A stretch of DNA of 64,000 bases from Alteromonas sp. RKMC-009 (GTDB lineage: Bacteria; Pseudomonadota; Gammaproteobacteria; Enterobacterales; Alteromonadaceae). Below the pieces are notes generated by a model. It had not been told where the DNA came from. It did not search any database and was given only the letters and a program-made list of their open reading frames with translations. The stretch is from positions 2,852,001-2,916,000 of the forward strand of contig NZ_CP031010.1 of NCBI RefSeq assembly GCF_003584565.2, given 5' to 3'. This document shows, piece after piece, positions 9,301 to 17,759 of the stretch (the first letter of the stretch is position 1; the number at the start of each line of letters is the position of its first letter). Made by a program: the position numbers and the translations under genes.

Positions 9301-9522
9301 ATACATCACAGCCTCAACCGGATACGTAATGAGTTGCTCAACCTCTTCAGCAGCGAGGCCGGGGGCTTCAGTATTAATTGCCACCTGAACATTGGTGACG
9401 TCCGGAAACGCATCAAGGTTTAATTGCGGTACCATGGTGGCGGCTAATCCGCACAGTGCAATGAGCGCAAGTAAAAACAGTGCGCGCAGACGCACCACAT
9501 TATCAATCATGTTACTAAACAC
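6397..9522 (-). CDS. Heavy-metal efflux RND pump (CusA/CzcA family)
   Basis: At 1041 residues it is the inner-membrane proton-driven pump of a tripartite metal exporter. Seen: the family start near VVRLRALFLL, a large periplasmic loop, the central helix with GGIAVAIGMLVDGSVVVVEN (proton-relay Asp), a second porter domain with FAPELEEGTIN near residue 570, and C-terminal helices with FGVAVLNGVVMVE. The central helix lacks the DFG form I associate with Co/Zn/Cd CzcA and resembles the CusA form, but the adaptor is His/Asp-rich, which is common in divalent-metal systems; the metal is therefore left open. The GTG start at 9522 has GGAGAG seven bases upstream and is preferred to an internal ATG at 9510. 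The adaptor gene ends nine bases before. Confidence 0.93.
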   Translation of the reverse strand: MFSNMIDNVVRLRALFLLALIALCGLAATMVPQLNLDAFPDVTNVQVAINTEAPGLAAEEVEQLITYPVEAVMYALPDVEEVRSISKTGLSGITVVFKEGTDIYFARQLVFERLQLAAQMIPEGVGEPVIGPNTSGLGQVYQYLLIAEPGSGYDSKALRSLNDYLLKLLLMPVDGITDVLSFGGEVRQYQVNVYPNRLLSYNLTQQDVISALEKNNNNAGGWYLDRGPEQLVIRGTGWLGSGEDALAAMRQIPLKNEGQALVTVGDVANVEMGAEIRQGAVTMSVKDDNGRIINRGEVVSGVVLKRMGANTNATINAINARLPVIEKALPEGVTFEPYYDQADLIHQAVGTVVQALILAFCFIVVVLALFLLSARATFLVLLSIPVSIAFALSVLSLLGISANLMSLGGIAVAIGMLVDGSVVVVENLYQRLREQPGKSMADSVVMATKEVARPVFFATLIILVVFTPLFSFEGVEAKLFQPMAVAIMLALICAVIVALIFVPVLATYVLSFRPVRVRENRILNSLELRYKALLEKAMHRRKLLVAGMAGLLVITAFIIPRLGTEFAPELEEGTINLRVTLAPSASLQTALDVAPKLEALLLEFPEVTYAVSKIGRAEIGGDPEPVNNIEIYIGLTPQSSWTTADTRTGLQKHMEEKLEIHPGLLFNFSQPIATRVDELLSGVKAQLAIKLFGPDLAELASYGQQINDVVAQVAGTRDVALEQISGEAQLVIRPDRRALSQYGLNVADVMGLVQQGLGGQEAGQIINGNERYDIMVRFAGPYRDNIPALEELRLLSAQGARVRLKDVASIEIESGPPQIRRDDVQRRVVIQANVEGRDMGSVVADISQQIDSKVMLPAGYTVQIGGQFENQQRAMQRLSVVVPLSLVLIALLLFFAFKRVDQVLLIMLNVPLAAVGGVLSLFVSGHYLSVPSSVGFITLFGVAVLNGVVMVESINQRRQSGTDLNQSVLAGAASRLRPVLMTAATSALGLVPMLLSNGIGAEIQKPLASVIVGGLITSTLLTLVVLPVFYPWFIRENKAES

Positions 9523-9531
9523 GGCGCTCTC

Positions 9532-10794
9532 CTAGTGATTATGCGGGTCAAAACCGCCTTTAGCGATTTCAGATGCCACAAAGAATGCGCCGGATGACAC
9601 ATAGATAACACCGGATTCAACACCGGAAATTTGCTGAAATTCACCGAATCTTTTACCTAATGTCACGGTTTGTGCCTGCAACGTGCCGTCCTCACCGGTA
9701 ACAAATATTTGCCACTCACCGTCTGCATCACGCATCAGCGCAGACTCAGGTACAGCGAGAACGTTTTCAGCAAAGGGGGACTGAAAATAGATATCGGCAA
9801 ACATGCCGGCATGAAATTGATGGCGCAGGTTATTCAGATCCATCCTTACCACCCGTGTGCGGGTTTGCGGATCGATGGTATGCGCTTCCTGAGTGATAGT
9901 AGCAATGGCCCGCAGGCCGCCGGCCATGACCACCGCTTCCGTGCCTACTTTCAACGGCAGATCGTTGTGCGCAGGCAGCCGCGCTTCAACCCATAATTTT
10001 GCTTCATCCGAAATCAGCATCAGTGACTGGCCGGCTTCGATACGCTGGCCCTGATTAAATTCATCCTGCATCACCACACCGTCAGACAGCGCAGAGAGCG
10101 TATATTCACCCAGCGGATAGTCGTCCTGTCCGGCAATAGCATCAATAGTATCGTTACGCAGGCCAAACGCTTTCAAACGGCGGCTTGCCGCATTGAACTG
10201 CGTCCGTGCACTGACAAAGCGCTTCTCTCCCACCGCCTGCTGACCAAGCTGCTTTACCCGGAACCATTCGGTCGCCGCCTGTTGCAGTGCACTCTGGGCG
10301 GTCACCATCTCTTCACTGAACAGGCCCACCAGAGGCTGACCTGCTTTCACGTGCTCACCTAACGCAGCATACCGTGTGGTAACCACTGAGCTTACCCGTG
10401 GCGACACGATGTAACTTTGATAACCGTTAGCTTTAATTTCCCCCGGCGCATAGGCAGAAGCACTTAACGTCTGCAGGTTTAACGTATCTAAACGGATCCC
10501 TGCCATTTGCCGTTGAGCCTCAGACAAAACAACTGCTGCTGACTCGCCATGCTCATCATGATGGTCTTCATCGTGCCCGTCTTCGTCATGACCATCTTCT
10601 TCATGAGCAGCGTGCCCATCTTCTTCATCAAGCTTTTCATCCTGATGCTCCCGCGCTTCTTCGTGAGAATGTTCTTCAGCGTGGCTGTGCTCCTGCGCTG
10701 TCGCTGTGAACGAGAAAAGTATGACTGACAGAGAAAATACCGTGCGACGCAGCGATAACCCCGTAAAGCGGAATAAGTGACTTAATTTATTCAT
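9532..10794 (-). CDS. RND periplasmic adaptor with His/Asp/Glu-rich N-terminus (CzcB-like)
   Basis: 420 residues; the membrane-fusion protein linking the RND pump to the outer-membrane channel. Residues 1-34 form a signal peptide ending near FTATAQ. Residues 35-85 are an extreme His/Glu/Asp stretch (HSHAEEHSHEEAREH and HDEDGHDEDHHDEH), a likely metal-binding region. The barrel-sandwich segment EHVKAGQPLVGLFS and the alpha-hairpin follow, then beta-barrel motifs such as LWVEARLPAHN and FHAGMFADI. The start overlaps the stop of the outer-membrane gene by one base (TAATG), so they are translationally coupled. Confidence 0.93.
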   Translation of the reverse strand: MNKLSHLFRFTGLSLRRTVFSLSVILFSFTATAQEHSHAEEHSHEEAREHQDEKLDEEDGHAAHEEDGHDEDGHDEDHHDEHGESAAVVLSEAQRQMAGIRLDTLNLQTLSASAYAPGEIKANGYQSYIVSPRVSSVVTTRYAALGEHVKAGQPLVGLFSEEMVTAQSALQQAATEWFRVKQLGQQAVGEKRFVSARTQFNAASRRLKAFGLRNDTIDAIAGQDDYPLGEYTLSALSDGVVMQDEFNQGQRIEAGQSLMLISDEAKLWVEARLPAHNDLPLKVGTEAVVMAGGLRAIATITQEAHTIDPQTRTRVVRMDLNNLRHQFHAGMFADIYFQSPFAENVLAVPESALMRDADGEWQIFVTGEDGTLQAQTVTLGKRFGEFQQISGVESGVIYVSSGAFFVASEIAKGGFDPHNH

Positions 10795-12053
10795 TATCGT
10801 GTTCCTTCTGCGCCCGGTTTATGTGCCGGCATTGCGGTAAGTAATGAGGGTAATGTTGCAGTGACCTGCAACCAGGTGAGATGACTTTCTTTAAAGGCGG
10901 TTTCCAGCGCCAGCGCGGCCCGTTTTCCCTGGCGTAACTGCGTGATCTGATTCTGATAGTCCGCCATGCTTAAATCACCCTGCGCATAACGGGATTGCAA
11001 CACACTGAATTGCTGATCGAGCTGACCTGCTGACAGCTGCTGCCAGCGCTGAAAACGCTGACGGTGCTGAAGTGCATTCCGGTACGCCAGAGACACGGCG
11101 CTTTTTTGTGCCTGTAAGGTGTTTTTAAACATCAGCTCAGCCGACAGCGCCTGCTCATTCGCGGCGGCATTAGCATCACTGAAATCATTACGCCACTGCA
11201 GGGGCACAGACACATTCAGTGAAACCAGTCCTTCTCCGGCTTGTTTGCCGGCGCCAAGACCAATAACCGGAACGGGTTTATTTCCCTGACGTTCGTTCGC
11301 GGCCTGTTGCTTTGCCACCAGCCAGCTGAACCGGGCAACCTGTGATTGCGGCAAAGCCATAATGTCACTTCCCTGCAGTAACGCCGGCTCATCTTGCCAG
11401 ACAGCATCCGGAATGGCGGGAAAAACCATACCTCTCACACCAAGTTGTTCCAGTGTTTGCTCTGCCTGCAACACCGCAAAGCTGGCTTCACCTTCCCATA
11501 CCAGGCTGTCAGCCAGAATAGCCTTCGCAATGGCAACATCGGTTTGTGCAATCTCACCCGCTGCCAGTTGCCGCTCGGACAAAGACAACATGGCGTAATC
11601 ACGGCTCACCTGCTCAGATGCCAGCGCCAGTGCTTTGCGCGCCAGATAGCCATTAAGCTGCGCATCAACCAGCCGGGCAAGCAGCTGATTTGTCAAAGCG
11701 GAAAGCTCAGCCTCTGCCAGTGAGAACTGCGCCTCTGCCACATCAGTACGGGTTTGTTTTACATCCCACCAGTCAATCTGCGAGGACAGTCCGATTTGAT
11801 AGTTGGTTTCTACCCCTTCCCGCTCCACACTGGTTTGCAGTTCAGGGTTAAAAAGAGGCCGGGATGCGGCTTTACGCCCATACCGGTTCGCTGACACCGC
11901 ACGCTGTTGCGCCTGTAACTGCGGGTTTCCGTTTATGGTGCTAAAGGTCATACTGGCCCAGTCTGCAGATTCATTTGCAGACGCAGACGGATAAACAATC
12001 ATGAATGCACAGGCGGCGACAACACGCGCAGCCGTAGTGACACGTTTTTGCAT
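10794..12053 (-). CDS. TolC-family outer membrane factor of metal efflux (CzcC-like)
   Basis: An outer-membrane/periplasmic channel component, about 419 residues from the ATG at 12053. I prefer this start because it opens directly into a signal peptide (MQKRVTTAARVVAACAF, cleavage near ASA-NES); the frame upstream adds 15 hydrophilic residues. Long helical segments rich in Ala, Leu and Gln are visible, with NPELQTSVEREGVETNYQ and the second repeat around YAQGDLSMADYQNQI, both typical of the CzcC branch. It is the first gene of the three-gene efflux operon and overlaps the adaptor start by one base. Confidence 0.9.
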   Translation of the reverse strand: MQKRVTTAARVVAACAFMIVYPSASANESADWASMTFSTINGNPQLQAQQRAVSANRYGRKAASRPLFNPELQTSVEREGVETNYQIGLSSQIDWWDVKQTRTDVAEAQFSLAEAELSALTNQLLARLVDAQLNGYLARKALALASEQVSRDYAMLSLSERQLAAGEIAQTDVAIAKAILADSLVWEGEASFAVLQAEQTLEQLGVRGMVFPAIPDAVWQDEPALLQGSDIMALPQSQVARFSWLVAKQQAANERQGNKPVPVIGLGAGKQAGEGLVSLNVSVPLQWRNDFSDANAAANEQALSAELMFKNTLQAQKSAVSLAYRNALQHRQRFQRWQQLSAGQLDQQFSVLQSRYAQGDLSMADYQNQITQLRQGKRAALALETAFKESHLTWLQVTATLPSLLTAMPAHKPGAEGTR

Positions 12054-12133
12054 AGTTTTTCTCTTAATTCTGTAATTAACGCTGTCTGTTGACATCAACA
12101 GAGCTGTAAACAGGCGCTGTGATTGCGCCGGAA

Positions 12134-12517
12134 TTAAGCAGAAATAGGAGGCCTTAACAGGTTGGAAAGGTAGCCGTCACCGGCTGAAGAAGGGTTGCCA
12201 CGGGCCCGGTGTTTCATGGCATCTACATGCAATGATGATAACACCACGGGCAGGAAAACATGATGACCACCATGACAGTGGCAACAATGATGGCAGTCAT
12301 ACGCACCGCCATCTTCACTGATATCAAAGGATTGAGAAAAACTCACATCACCGCCGGCATCGTCGTCGTGACCATGTTCGAAAGTAAGGTGTTCAGTACC
12401 GGACTGATGGGCTTCGTGATTATCAAACGCCGACGCCATGCTCTGACAACAAAATGCCATAAGCAGAACGACTATCAACGATCTTAACCGGGTTGAAACC
12501 ACACTGAGCCTTCTCAT
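12134..12517 (-). CDS. Small secreted Cys/His-rich protein, putative metal-associated
   Basis: 127 residues from the ATG at 12517; a TTG five codons earlier is possible but would overlap the GNAT gene. Seen: an N-terminal signal peptide (LRSLIVVLLMAFCCQSMASA), a His-rich centre (HEAHQSGTEHLTFEHGHDDD), then a dense CHHCCHCHGGHH cluster and an LLRPPIS C-terminus. Small secreted proteins of this build often sit at the head of czc/cus operons and are thought to bind or sense metal in the periplasm. It lies 80 bases before the outer-membrane factor gene and probably belongs to the same regulon. Confidence 0.75.
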   Translation of the reverse strand: MRRLSVVSTRLRSLIVVLLMAFCCQSMASAFDNHEAHQSGTEHLTFEHGHDDDAGGDVSFSQSFDISEDGGAYDCHHCCHCHGGHHVFLPVVLSSLHVDAMKHRARGNPSSAGDGYLSNLLRPPISA

Positions 12518-12524
12518 CAAATTC

Positions 12525-13370
12525 TTAGCCAAACGCCTGTGAGGCTAAAGCAAACACTTTGCGGGAGCCGTCACACTGTGACTTTTCACCTTTTTGCATT
12601 ACGCACACATAATCGACTTGCTGAAGTCCTGCATCCATAAGCCAGGTTTTCACCCCTTCTGCACAGCCGGTTAAGTCGAAACGTACAAAACCTTCAACAT
12701 TCTCAAGCAATGTGAGAATTAGGGCTTCTGCCACATCTTCTGATGCTGCTACTACGGGGCCGATTGTCTGACCACGGCCACTGGTACGTAAAAAAGCAAA
12801 GCCTGTCAGGGCGTCACCGTCTCTCGCTACCACACCCTGTGCCAGCGGGAAGAAACTTCCGAGCAGTTTACTGCGATCGCACTGATAAGCAAGGGCATCG
12901 AAAGAAAAAACATCTTGAATATCATCCTGTTTCATGGATGATATAACATCCGGCACATCAGGTTTCATTGGCAACCCCGTTAGTGTCCCCTGCACCTGAG
13001 TGACGTTATCAGTTACTGAAAAGCCGCATTGTTCGTACAGGCGCTTACCCGCTTCGGTTGCCACCAGCATTAATGTTCTGTCACCGGCCTGTGACATCAC
13101 AGTGTTCATCAGCCGGCGGCCGAGGCCTTGTCCCTGCATATGATCCGGCACAACAACAAGACCTACGGTTGCGCAGTTGTCGTAATCCCACCACAGAATA
13201 CAACCAACGATGTCATCATTCTCACCGGTTATTACGCTGCCGTTACCGGTTTCATAATGCAGTTGCCAGTCGATATCGCGGTGTGGCCACTTAACGGCCT
13301 GCGTAAATGATAAACAAACCGGTAAATCCGTTGCCTGCATGGCTCTGACTGTGAATGGGCTTCCCGTCAT
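12525..13370 (-). CDS. GNAT acetyltransferase with C-terminal second domain
   Basis: 281 residues from the ATG at 13370, which has AGAGG upstream; a longer frame to 13427 lacks such a site. The N-terminal GNAT domain shows VGLVVVPDHMQGQGLGRRLM (acetyl-CoA loop of the Q/RxxGxG type) and KRLYEQCGF near residue 120. The second half, from about 145, carries a repeat-like domain with DRSKLLGSFF and FLRTSGRGQTIGPVVA, as found in GNATs with an Acetyltransf_18 domain. It lies downstream of the M20 amidohydrolase on the same strand (116 bases apart), so acetylation and deacylation of an amine or amino acid may be linked, but this is inference. Confidence 0.85.
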   Translation of the reverse strand: MTGSPFTVRAMQATDLPVCLSFTQAVKWPHRDIDWQLHYETGNGSVITGENDDIVGCILWWDYDNCATVGLVVVPDHMQGQGLGRRLMNTVMSQAGDRTLMLVATEAGKRLYEQCGFSVTDNVTQVQGTLTGLPMKPDVPDVISSMKQDDIQDVFSFDALAYQCDRSKLLGSFFPLAQGVVARDGDALTGFAFLRTSGRGQTIGPVVAASEDVAEALILTLLENVEGFVRFDLTGCAEGVKTWLMDAGLQQVDYVCVMQKGEKSQCDGSRKVFALASQAFG

Positions 13371-13486
13371 AGTTACATCCTCTGCCTGATGGGGATAAAC
13401 GCAAAAACTAAGTACCTGCGTTTTCAATCAACTTTCTTAAATGATAATACCTCTCAACAAGCATGTTATGTTGAAAACACTGCCTG

Positions 13487-14641
13487 TCACCGCAGATATT
13501 GCTCCGCCAGCGCACAATGCAGAGAAACGCCGGTTGCCAGCACATCATCATTGAAGTCGAACTCAGGATGATGCAACGGAACATGCTTGTCAGGTTTGCC
13601 TTGCCCTAACCAGATATACGCGCCTTCACAGGCTTGCAGCATGAAAGAAAAGTCTTCAGAGGTAAATGCAGCTTCCGGCGCTGCAAGGGCCTTTCCTGCT
13701 GCACTGGCCGCCACCAGCGCATCTTCTGCTGCCTGCTGATGATTAATGGTAGCTGGGTAGTAACGGTCATACTCAAGATTAATGTCAGTACCGCTGGCCT
13801 TCGCTGTGCCCTCTATAATTTGCTGCATTGCCTGCTCGATGACGTTTTGTACCTTTGGATCAAACGTACGTACGGTACCGGTAATACAGACTGTAGCCGG
13901 TAATACATTGTGAGAATGGCCGCCCTCTATGCGGGTCACCGACACCACAGCCGTCGCCGTGGCAGGAATACGCCTGGCAACGATGGTGTTGATCTGACTG
14001 ACTAATTCACTGGCCGTAAGAATGGCATCAGGTGTCTGGTGAGGTAATGCTGCGTGGCCGCCTTTGCCTGTTACGGTGATCTCAAATTTGTCTGCCGCCG
14101 CCATGATCGGGCCGGGACGGGTAGCAATGGTGCCGGCGGGTAAATCCGGCCAGTTATGCAAAGCATACACCCTGTCGCAGGGGAATTGTTCGAACAGCCC
14201 GTCTTCAATCATGGCCCTGGCACCGGCCTTGCCTTCTTCCGCAGGCTGAAAAATAAACCGGACGGTGCCGTTAAAATTGCCGGCGCGGCTGAGCTGCTGT
14301 GCCGCCCCGAGCAACATGGCGGTGTGTCCGTCATGGCCGCAACCGTGGAATACACCGTCGTGGCAACTCGCATAAGGTAAACCGGTATTTTCCTGAATTG
14401 GCAGTGCATCCATATCGGCGCGCAAACCCAACGTTTTCTTTCCGTCGCCTTTTGTCAGAGTCGCCACAATACCTGTTCCGCCGATATCTGTCGTGACGTC
14501 TAAACCCAGCGCGCGTAGGGCCTCAGCCACTTTTTCAGCGGTGCGGTACTCTTTATAAGCCAGTTCAGGGTGCTGATGAATGTCCCGTCTGAATGTGACT
14601 AACGACGGTATCAAATCATCGATGGAATTGCTGGTGCCCAT
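13487..14641 (-). CDS. M20 family amidohydrolase (aminoacylase/hippurate hydrolase type)
   Basis: 384 residues, the usual length of the M20D subfamily, which hydrolyses N-acyl amino acids. Seen: the N-terminal FRRDIHQHPELAYKE, metal-ligand segment GCGHDGHTAML near residue 100, the catalytic FQPAEEGKAGA near 138, and the dimerisation domain with GKGGHAALPH near 190. The C-terminal ligand segment is TSEDFSFM with a final H-HPEFDF. There is no signal peptide, so it is cytoplasmic. GGAG stands eight bases before the ATG. It is divergent from the aldehyde dehydrogenase gene across 180 bases, probably with a shared control region. Confidence 0.93.
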   Translation of the reverse strand: MGTSNSIDDLIPSLVTFRRDIHQHPELAYKEYRTAEKVAEALRALGLDVTTDIGGTGIVATLTKGDGKKTLGLRADMDALPIQENTGLPYASCHDGVFHGCGHDGHTAMLLGAAQQLSRAGNFNGTVRFIFQPAEEGKAGARAMIEDGLFEQFPCDRVYALHNWPDLPAGTIATRPGPIMAAADKFEITVTGKGGHAALPHQTPDAILTASELVSQINTIVARRIPATATAVVSVTRIEGGHSHNVLPATVCITGTVRTFDPKVQNVIEQAMQQIIEGTAKASGTDINLEYDRYYPATINHQQAAEDALVAASAAGKALAAPEAAFTSEDFSFMLQACEGAYIWLGQGKPDKHVPLHHPEFDFNDDVLATGVSLHCALAEQYLR

Positions 14642-14821
14642 GGGTTACTCCGCTGCGGTATACTTTGCTGTTTCACACAGTTTACCGTATCTCTTACAGC
14701 GCATTCGACGTGTTTAGTGAGTCTGCAGCAACATTTTTTGCTGTGACATAGTTATCTGCGGCAACCTATGCTTTTGTAAAACAGGTAGACTTTTCACCAT
14801 CAGTATTCAGCCGGATTTCTT

Positions 14822-16285
14822 ATGCAAGTGGCAACCTCCTCTCTTATTCAGGATTTACCTGTTTCACAAAGCTACATCAACGGAGCCTGGGTCGACACAC
14901 AAGGCACAGCCTGTGTGGATGTTATCAACCCGTCTGATGAATCAGTGTTAACGTCTGTCCGGATGGGTAGTCAACAGGATGTCGACAACGCCGTCGCCGC
15001 AGCGCGGGCCGCCTTTGAGAGCTGGTCTGAAACTACCGCTGAACAACGCCTTGCTCTGCTGGACCGCTTGTTAGCACAATTTGATATGATGGCAGAATCT
15101 TTTGCCAGATTGATTTCTGCTGAAATGGGTGCCCCGCTCACCTATGCACGTAATGCTCAGGTGCCTCTGGCCAAAGCCCACATCCAGACAGCGCGGGACA
15201 ATCTGCAGCGCTACCCGTTCACACAGTTACGCGGCACCACCGCCATCGTCAAAGAGCCCATTGGTGTAGCTGCACTTATAACGCCGTGGAACTGGCCTTT
15301 GTATCAGATCACCGCCAAAGTCGCCCCGGCGCTGGCTGCCGGTTGTACTGTGGTTTTAAAGCCCAGTGAACTTTCTCCGTTAAGTGCTCTTGCCTTTGCA
15401 CAGGCGATTCATGAAGCAGGGTTTCCGGCCGGCGTGTTTAATTTAGTGAATGGTGATGGTGCAGTGGTGGGTACAGCCCTGTCTGAACATAGTGATGTGG
15501 ACATGATTTCTATCACCGGCTCAACCCGGGCTGGTATTCTGGTGGCACAGGCCGCGGCAAAGACAGTGAAACGTGTCGCTCAGGAACTGGGCGGTAAATC
15601 ACCGAACCTGCTGTTACCGGATGCGGATTTTAATACTGCAGTACCGGCTGGTATTGCAGCCGGCATGCGAAACTGCGGACAGTCCTGCAGCGCACCAACC
15701 CGCATGCTGGTTCCCCGTGAGCGCCTTGAGGAAGTAGAAGCGTTAGCGGTTGCTGCGGTGAACGGGTTTATTCTGGATGTGGCAGACAATGAAAATGCGA
15801 CCCACGGCCCCCTTGCCAATAAGGCGCAGTTTGACCGGGTGCAGACAATGATTCAAAAAGGGTTAGACGAAGGAGCACGTTGCATTGTTGGCGGCACCGG
15901 AAAACCTGACCATCTGCCAACAGGCTATTTTGCCAGACCGACGGTATTCAGTGATGTCACCACCAATATGGCCATTGCACAGGAAGAAATTTTCGGTCCG
16001 GTGATTTGCTTAATCCCCTACGATTCACTGGATGAAGCCGTTTTAATCGCAAACGACACCGTTTACGGGCTGGGCGCACACGTTCAGTCACAGGATCTGA
16101 CGCTGGCCCGCAAGGTCGCAAGAAAAATCCGTAGCGGTCAGGTGCACATCAACTATCCGGCCTGGGACCCGCAAGCGCCGTTTGGTGGGTACAAACAATC
16201 CGGTACAGGCCGTGAATACGGCGTGGAAGGGTTAGAAGAATATCTGGAAACCAAAGCCATCGTCGGCTACGCACAACCCGAATAA
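14822..16285 (+). CDS. NAD(P)-dependent aldehyde dehydrogenase
   Basis: 487 residues. Seen: the cofactor/entry segment ITPWNWPLYQITAKVAPALAAG, catalytic Glu in ELGGKSPN near residue 257, catalytic Cys in NCGQSCSAPTRM near 290, and EEIFGPV near 390. It oxidises an aldehyde to the acid; the specificity cannot be read. It is followed after 35 bases by an FAD amine-oxidase-like gene in the same direction, a pairing typical of amine breakdown, in which the oxidase produces the aldehyde used here. A GGA site stands about nine bases before the start. Confidence 0.93.
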   Translation: MQVATSSLIQDLPVSQSYINGAWVDTQGTACVDVINPSDESVLTSVRMGSQQDVDNAVAAARAAFESWSETTAEQRLALLDRLLAQFDMMAESFARLISAEMGAPLTYARNAQVPLAKAHIQTARDNLQRYPFTQLRGTTAIVKEPIGVAALITPWNWPLYQITAKVAPALAAGCTVVLKPSELSPLSALAFAQAIHEAGFPAGVFNLVNGDGAVVGTALSEHSDVDMISITGSTRAGILVAQAAAKTVKRVAQELGGKSPNLLLPDADFNTAVPAGIAAGMRNCGQSCSAPTRMLVPRERLEEVEALAVAAVNGFILDVADNENATHGPLANKAQFDRVQTMIQKGLDEGARCIVGGTGKPDHLPTGYFARPTVFSDVTTNMAIAQEEIFGPVICLIPYDSLDEAVLIANDTVYGLGAHVQSQDLTLARKVARKIRSGQVHINYPAWDPQAPFGGYKQSGTGREYGVEGLEEYLETKAIVGYAQPE

Positions 16286-16320
16286 CGTTATCACGTTAAC
16301 CTGATAAAATTGGAAAAAGC

Positions 16321-17643
16321 ATGTCTCCACAGTTAAAGCACATTGCCAGCGATGACACCTTACCTTCACACGCCGATGTGGTGATCATCGGTGGCGGTAT
16401 TATTGGTTCATCAGCCGCCTATTTTCTGGCTAAACAAGGCTACCGCGTTGCGCTGGTAGAAAAAGGACGGGTTGGTGCAGAACAATCCAGCCGTAACTGG
16501 GGCTGGTGCCGCCAGCAAAACCGTGATGCCCGTGAACTGCCCACATCAGGCCTCTCTATGCGCCTGTGGGACGAAATGTCCCGTGATATTGGTGAAGATC
16601 TTGGTTTCAGACGTTGCGGCCTGATGTATGCCACTGACGATCCTCAGCAGCTTGCTGAATGGGATGCCTGGCGTGAAACGGCAAAGCAGTTTGATGTAAA
16701 CACCCGCATGCTGAGTGCAGCAGAGGCTAATGAAAAAATGCCGGCCAATGGCAGAAGCTGGCTGGGCGGTGTGCATTCTGTTGATGACGGCAAAGGTGAG
16801 CCTGCCCTTGCTGCCCCCATGATAGCGGAGGGTGCACGGGCACTGGGTGCCACCATTCATCAGCATTGTGCAGCGCGGGGTTTAGATATCACCAGCGGTA
16901 AAGTGAGCGGCGTCATCACTGAAAAAGGCACCATTCAAACTCAGCGGGTACTGTGTGCTGCCGGTGCATGGGCTTCCATGTTCTGCCGTCATCACGGTAT
17001 TATCTTTCCCCAGGCCAGTGTGAGACAAACCGCATTCCGCTCCAAACCCATTAAGAACATCGGTGAAGCCATTTACACGTCCGGCGTGGCGTTAACCCGT
17101 CGCCTGGACGGCACGTATACCGTCGCCCTCAGCGGCACAGCACTGCTTGAATTTACCCCACAGGGCATACGTTTTGCCAAACCCTTTATGCCCATGTTTA
17201 TTAAGCGTTTAAAAGCAGTTCAGGCCGGGATCGGCAGTTCGTTTGTCTCCGGCCCTGAAGCAATTAACCGTTGGAAAAACTCGCAGATGTCCCCCATGGA
17301 AAAACACCGCATTTTGGATCCGGCACCAGTGAAAAGTAATCTGGAAAAGACCTTACATGCGGTCAGAACCATTTTTCCTGAATTGGCAGACATGGAAATC
17401 GGCGAAAGCTGGGGTGGTTATGTAGACTGTACACCGGATGCCATTCCGGTGATGTCTGAAGTCGATGGCCTGGAAGGTTTTTATCTCGCTGCAGGCTGTT
17501 CAGGTCATGGCTTCGGTCTCGGGCCCGGACTAGCGAAAGTTGCCGCCGATTTGGTAGTGAACAATACCCCTGAGGTAGATGCTACCGCCTATCGTTTATC
17601 ACGGTTAACTGACGGTTCAAAAATTGAAGTAGGTGCGATCTAG
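16321..17643 (+). CDS. FAD-dependent amine/D-amino-acid oxidase (DAO family)
   Basis: 440 residues. Seen: the N-terminal FAD-binding loop VVIIGGGIIGSSAAYFLAKQG (residues about 21-41) followed by the second acidic position VEKG, then EQSSRNWGWCRQQNRD, and a C-terminal substrate/FAD segment YLAAGCSGHGFGLGPG. These fit the glycine/D-amino-acid oxidase family. GGAAAAAGC precedes the ATG. It is co-oriented with the aldehyde dehydrogenase 35 bases upstream, so it probably deaminates an amine or imino acid to the aldehyde that enzyme consumes. Stem-loops in the 116 bases after it (for example 17686-17702, GGTGCA/TGCACC) may end the transcript. Confidence 0.88.
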   Translation: MSPQLKHIASDDTLPSHADVVIIGGGIIGSSAAYFLAKQGYRVALVEKGRVGAEQSSRNWGWCRQQNRDARELPTSGLSMRLWDEMSRDIGEDLGFRRCGLMYATDDPQQLAEWDAWRETAKQFDVNTRMLSAAEANEKMPANGRSWLGGVHSVDDGKGEPALAAPMIAEGARALGATIHQHCAARGLDITSGKVSGVITEKGTIQTQRVLCAAGAWASMFCRHHGIIFPQASVRQTAFRSKPIKNIGEAIYTSGVALTRRLDGTYTVALSGTALLEFTPQGIRFAKPFMPMFIKRLKAVQAGIGSSFVSGPEAINRWKNSQMSPMEKHRILDPAPVKSNLEKTLHAVRTIFPELADMEIGESWGGYVDCTPDAIPVMSEVDGLEGFYLAAGCSGHGFGLGPGLAKVAADLVVNNTPEVDATAYRLSRLTDGSKIEVGAI

Positions 17644-17759
17644 CCGCCCGCAGACGGGCATGACTTACCGGACTTATCAGAGAATGGTGCAGCTTTTGCA
17701 CCGTTTACCGGCAAAAGCAGTAAACAAACCTGTTCTGCTATTGCCGGAAGTCCTTCAAT

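Noticed and set aside
17686..17750. Firm terminator after the FAD oxidase
   Set aside because: Two small hairpins are present but neither has a T-tract, so they are mentioned only as possible.
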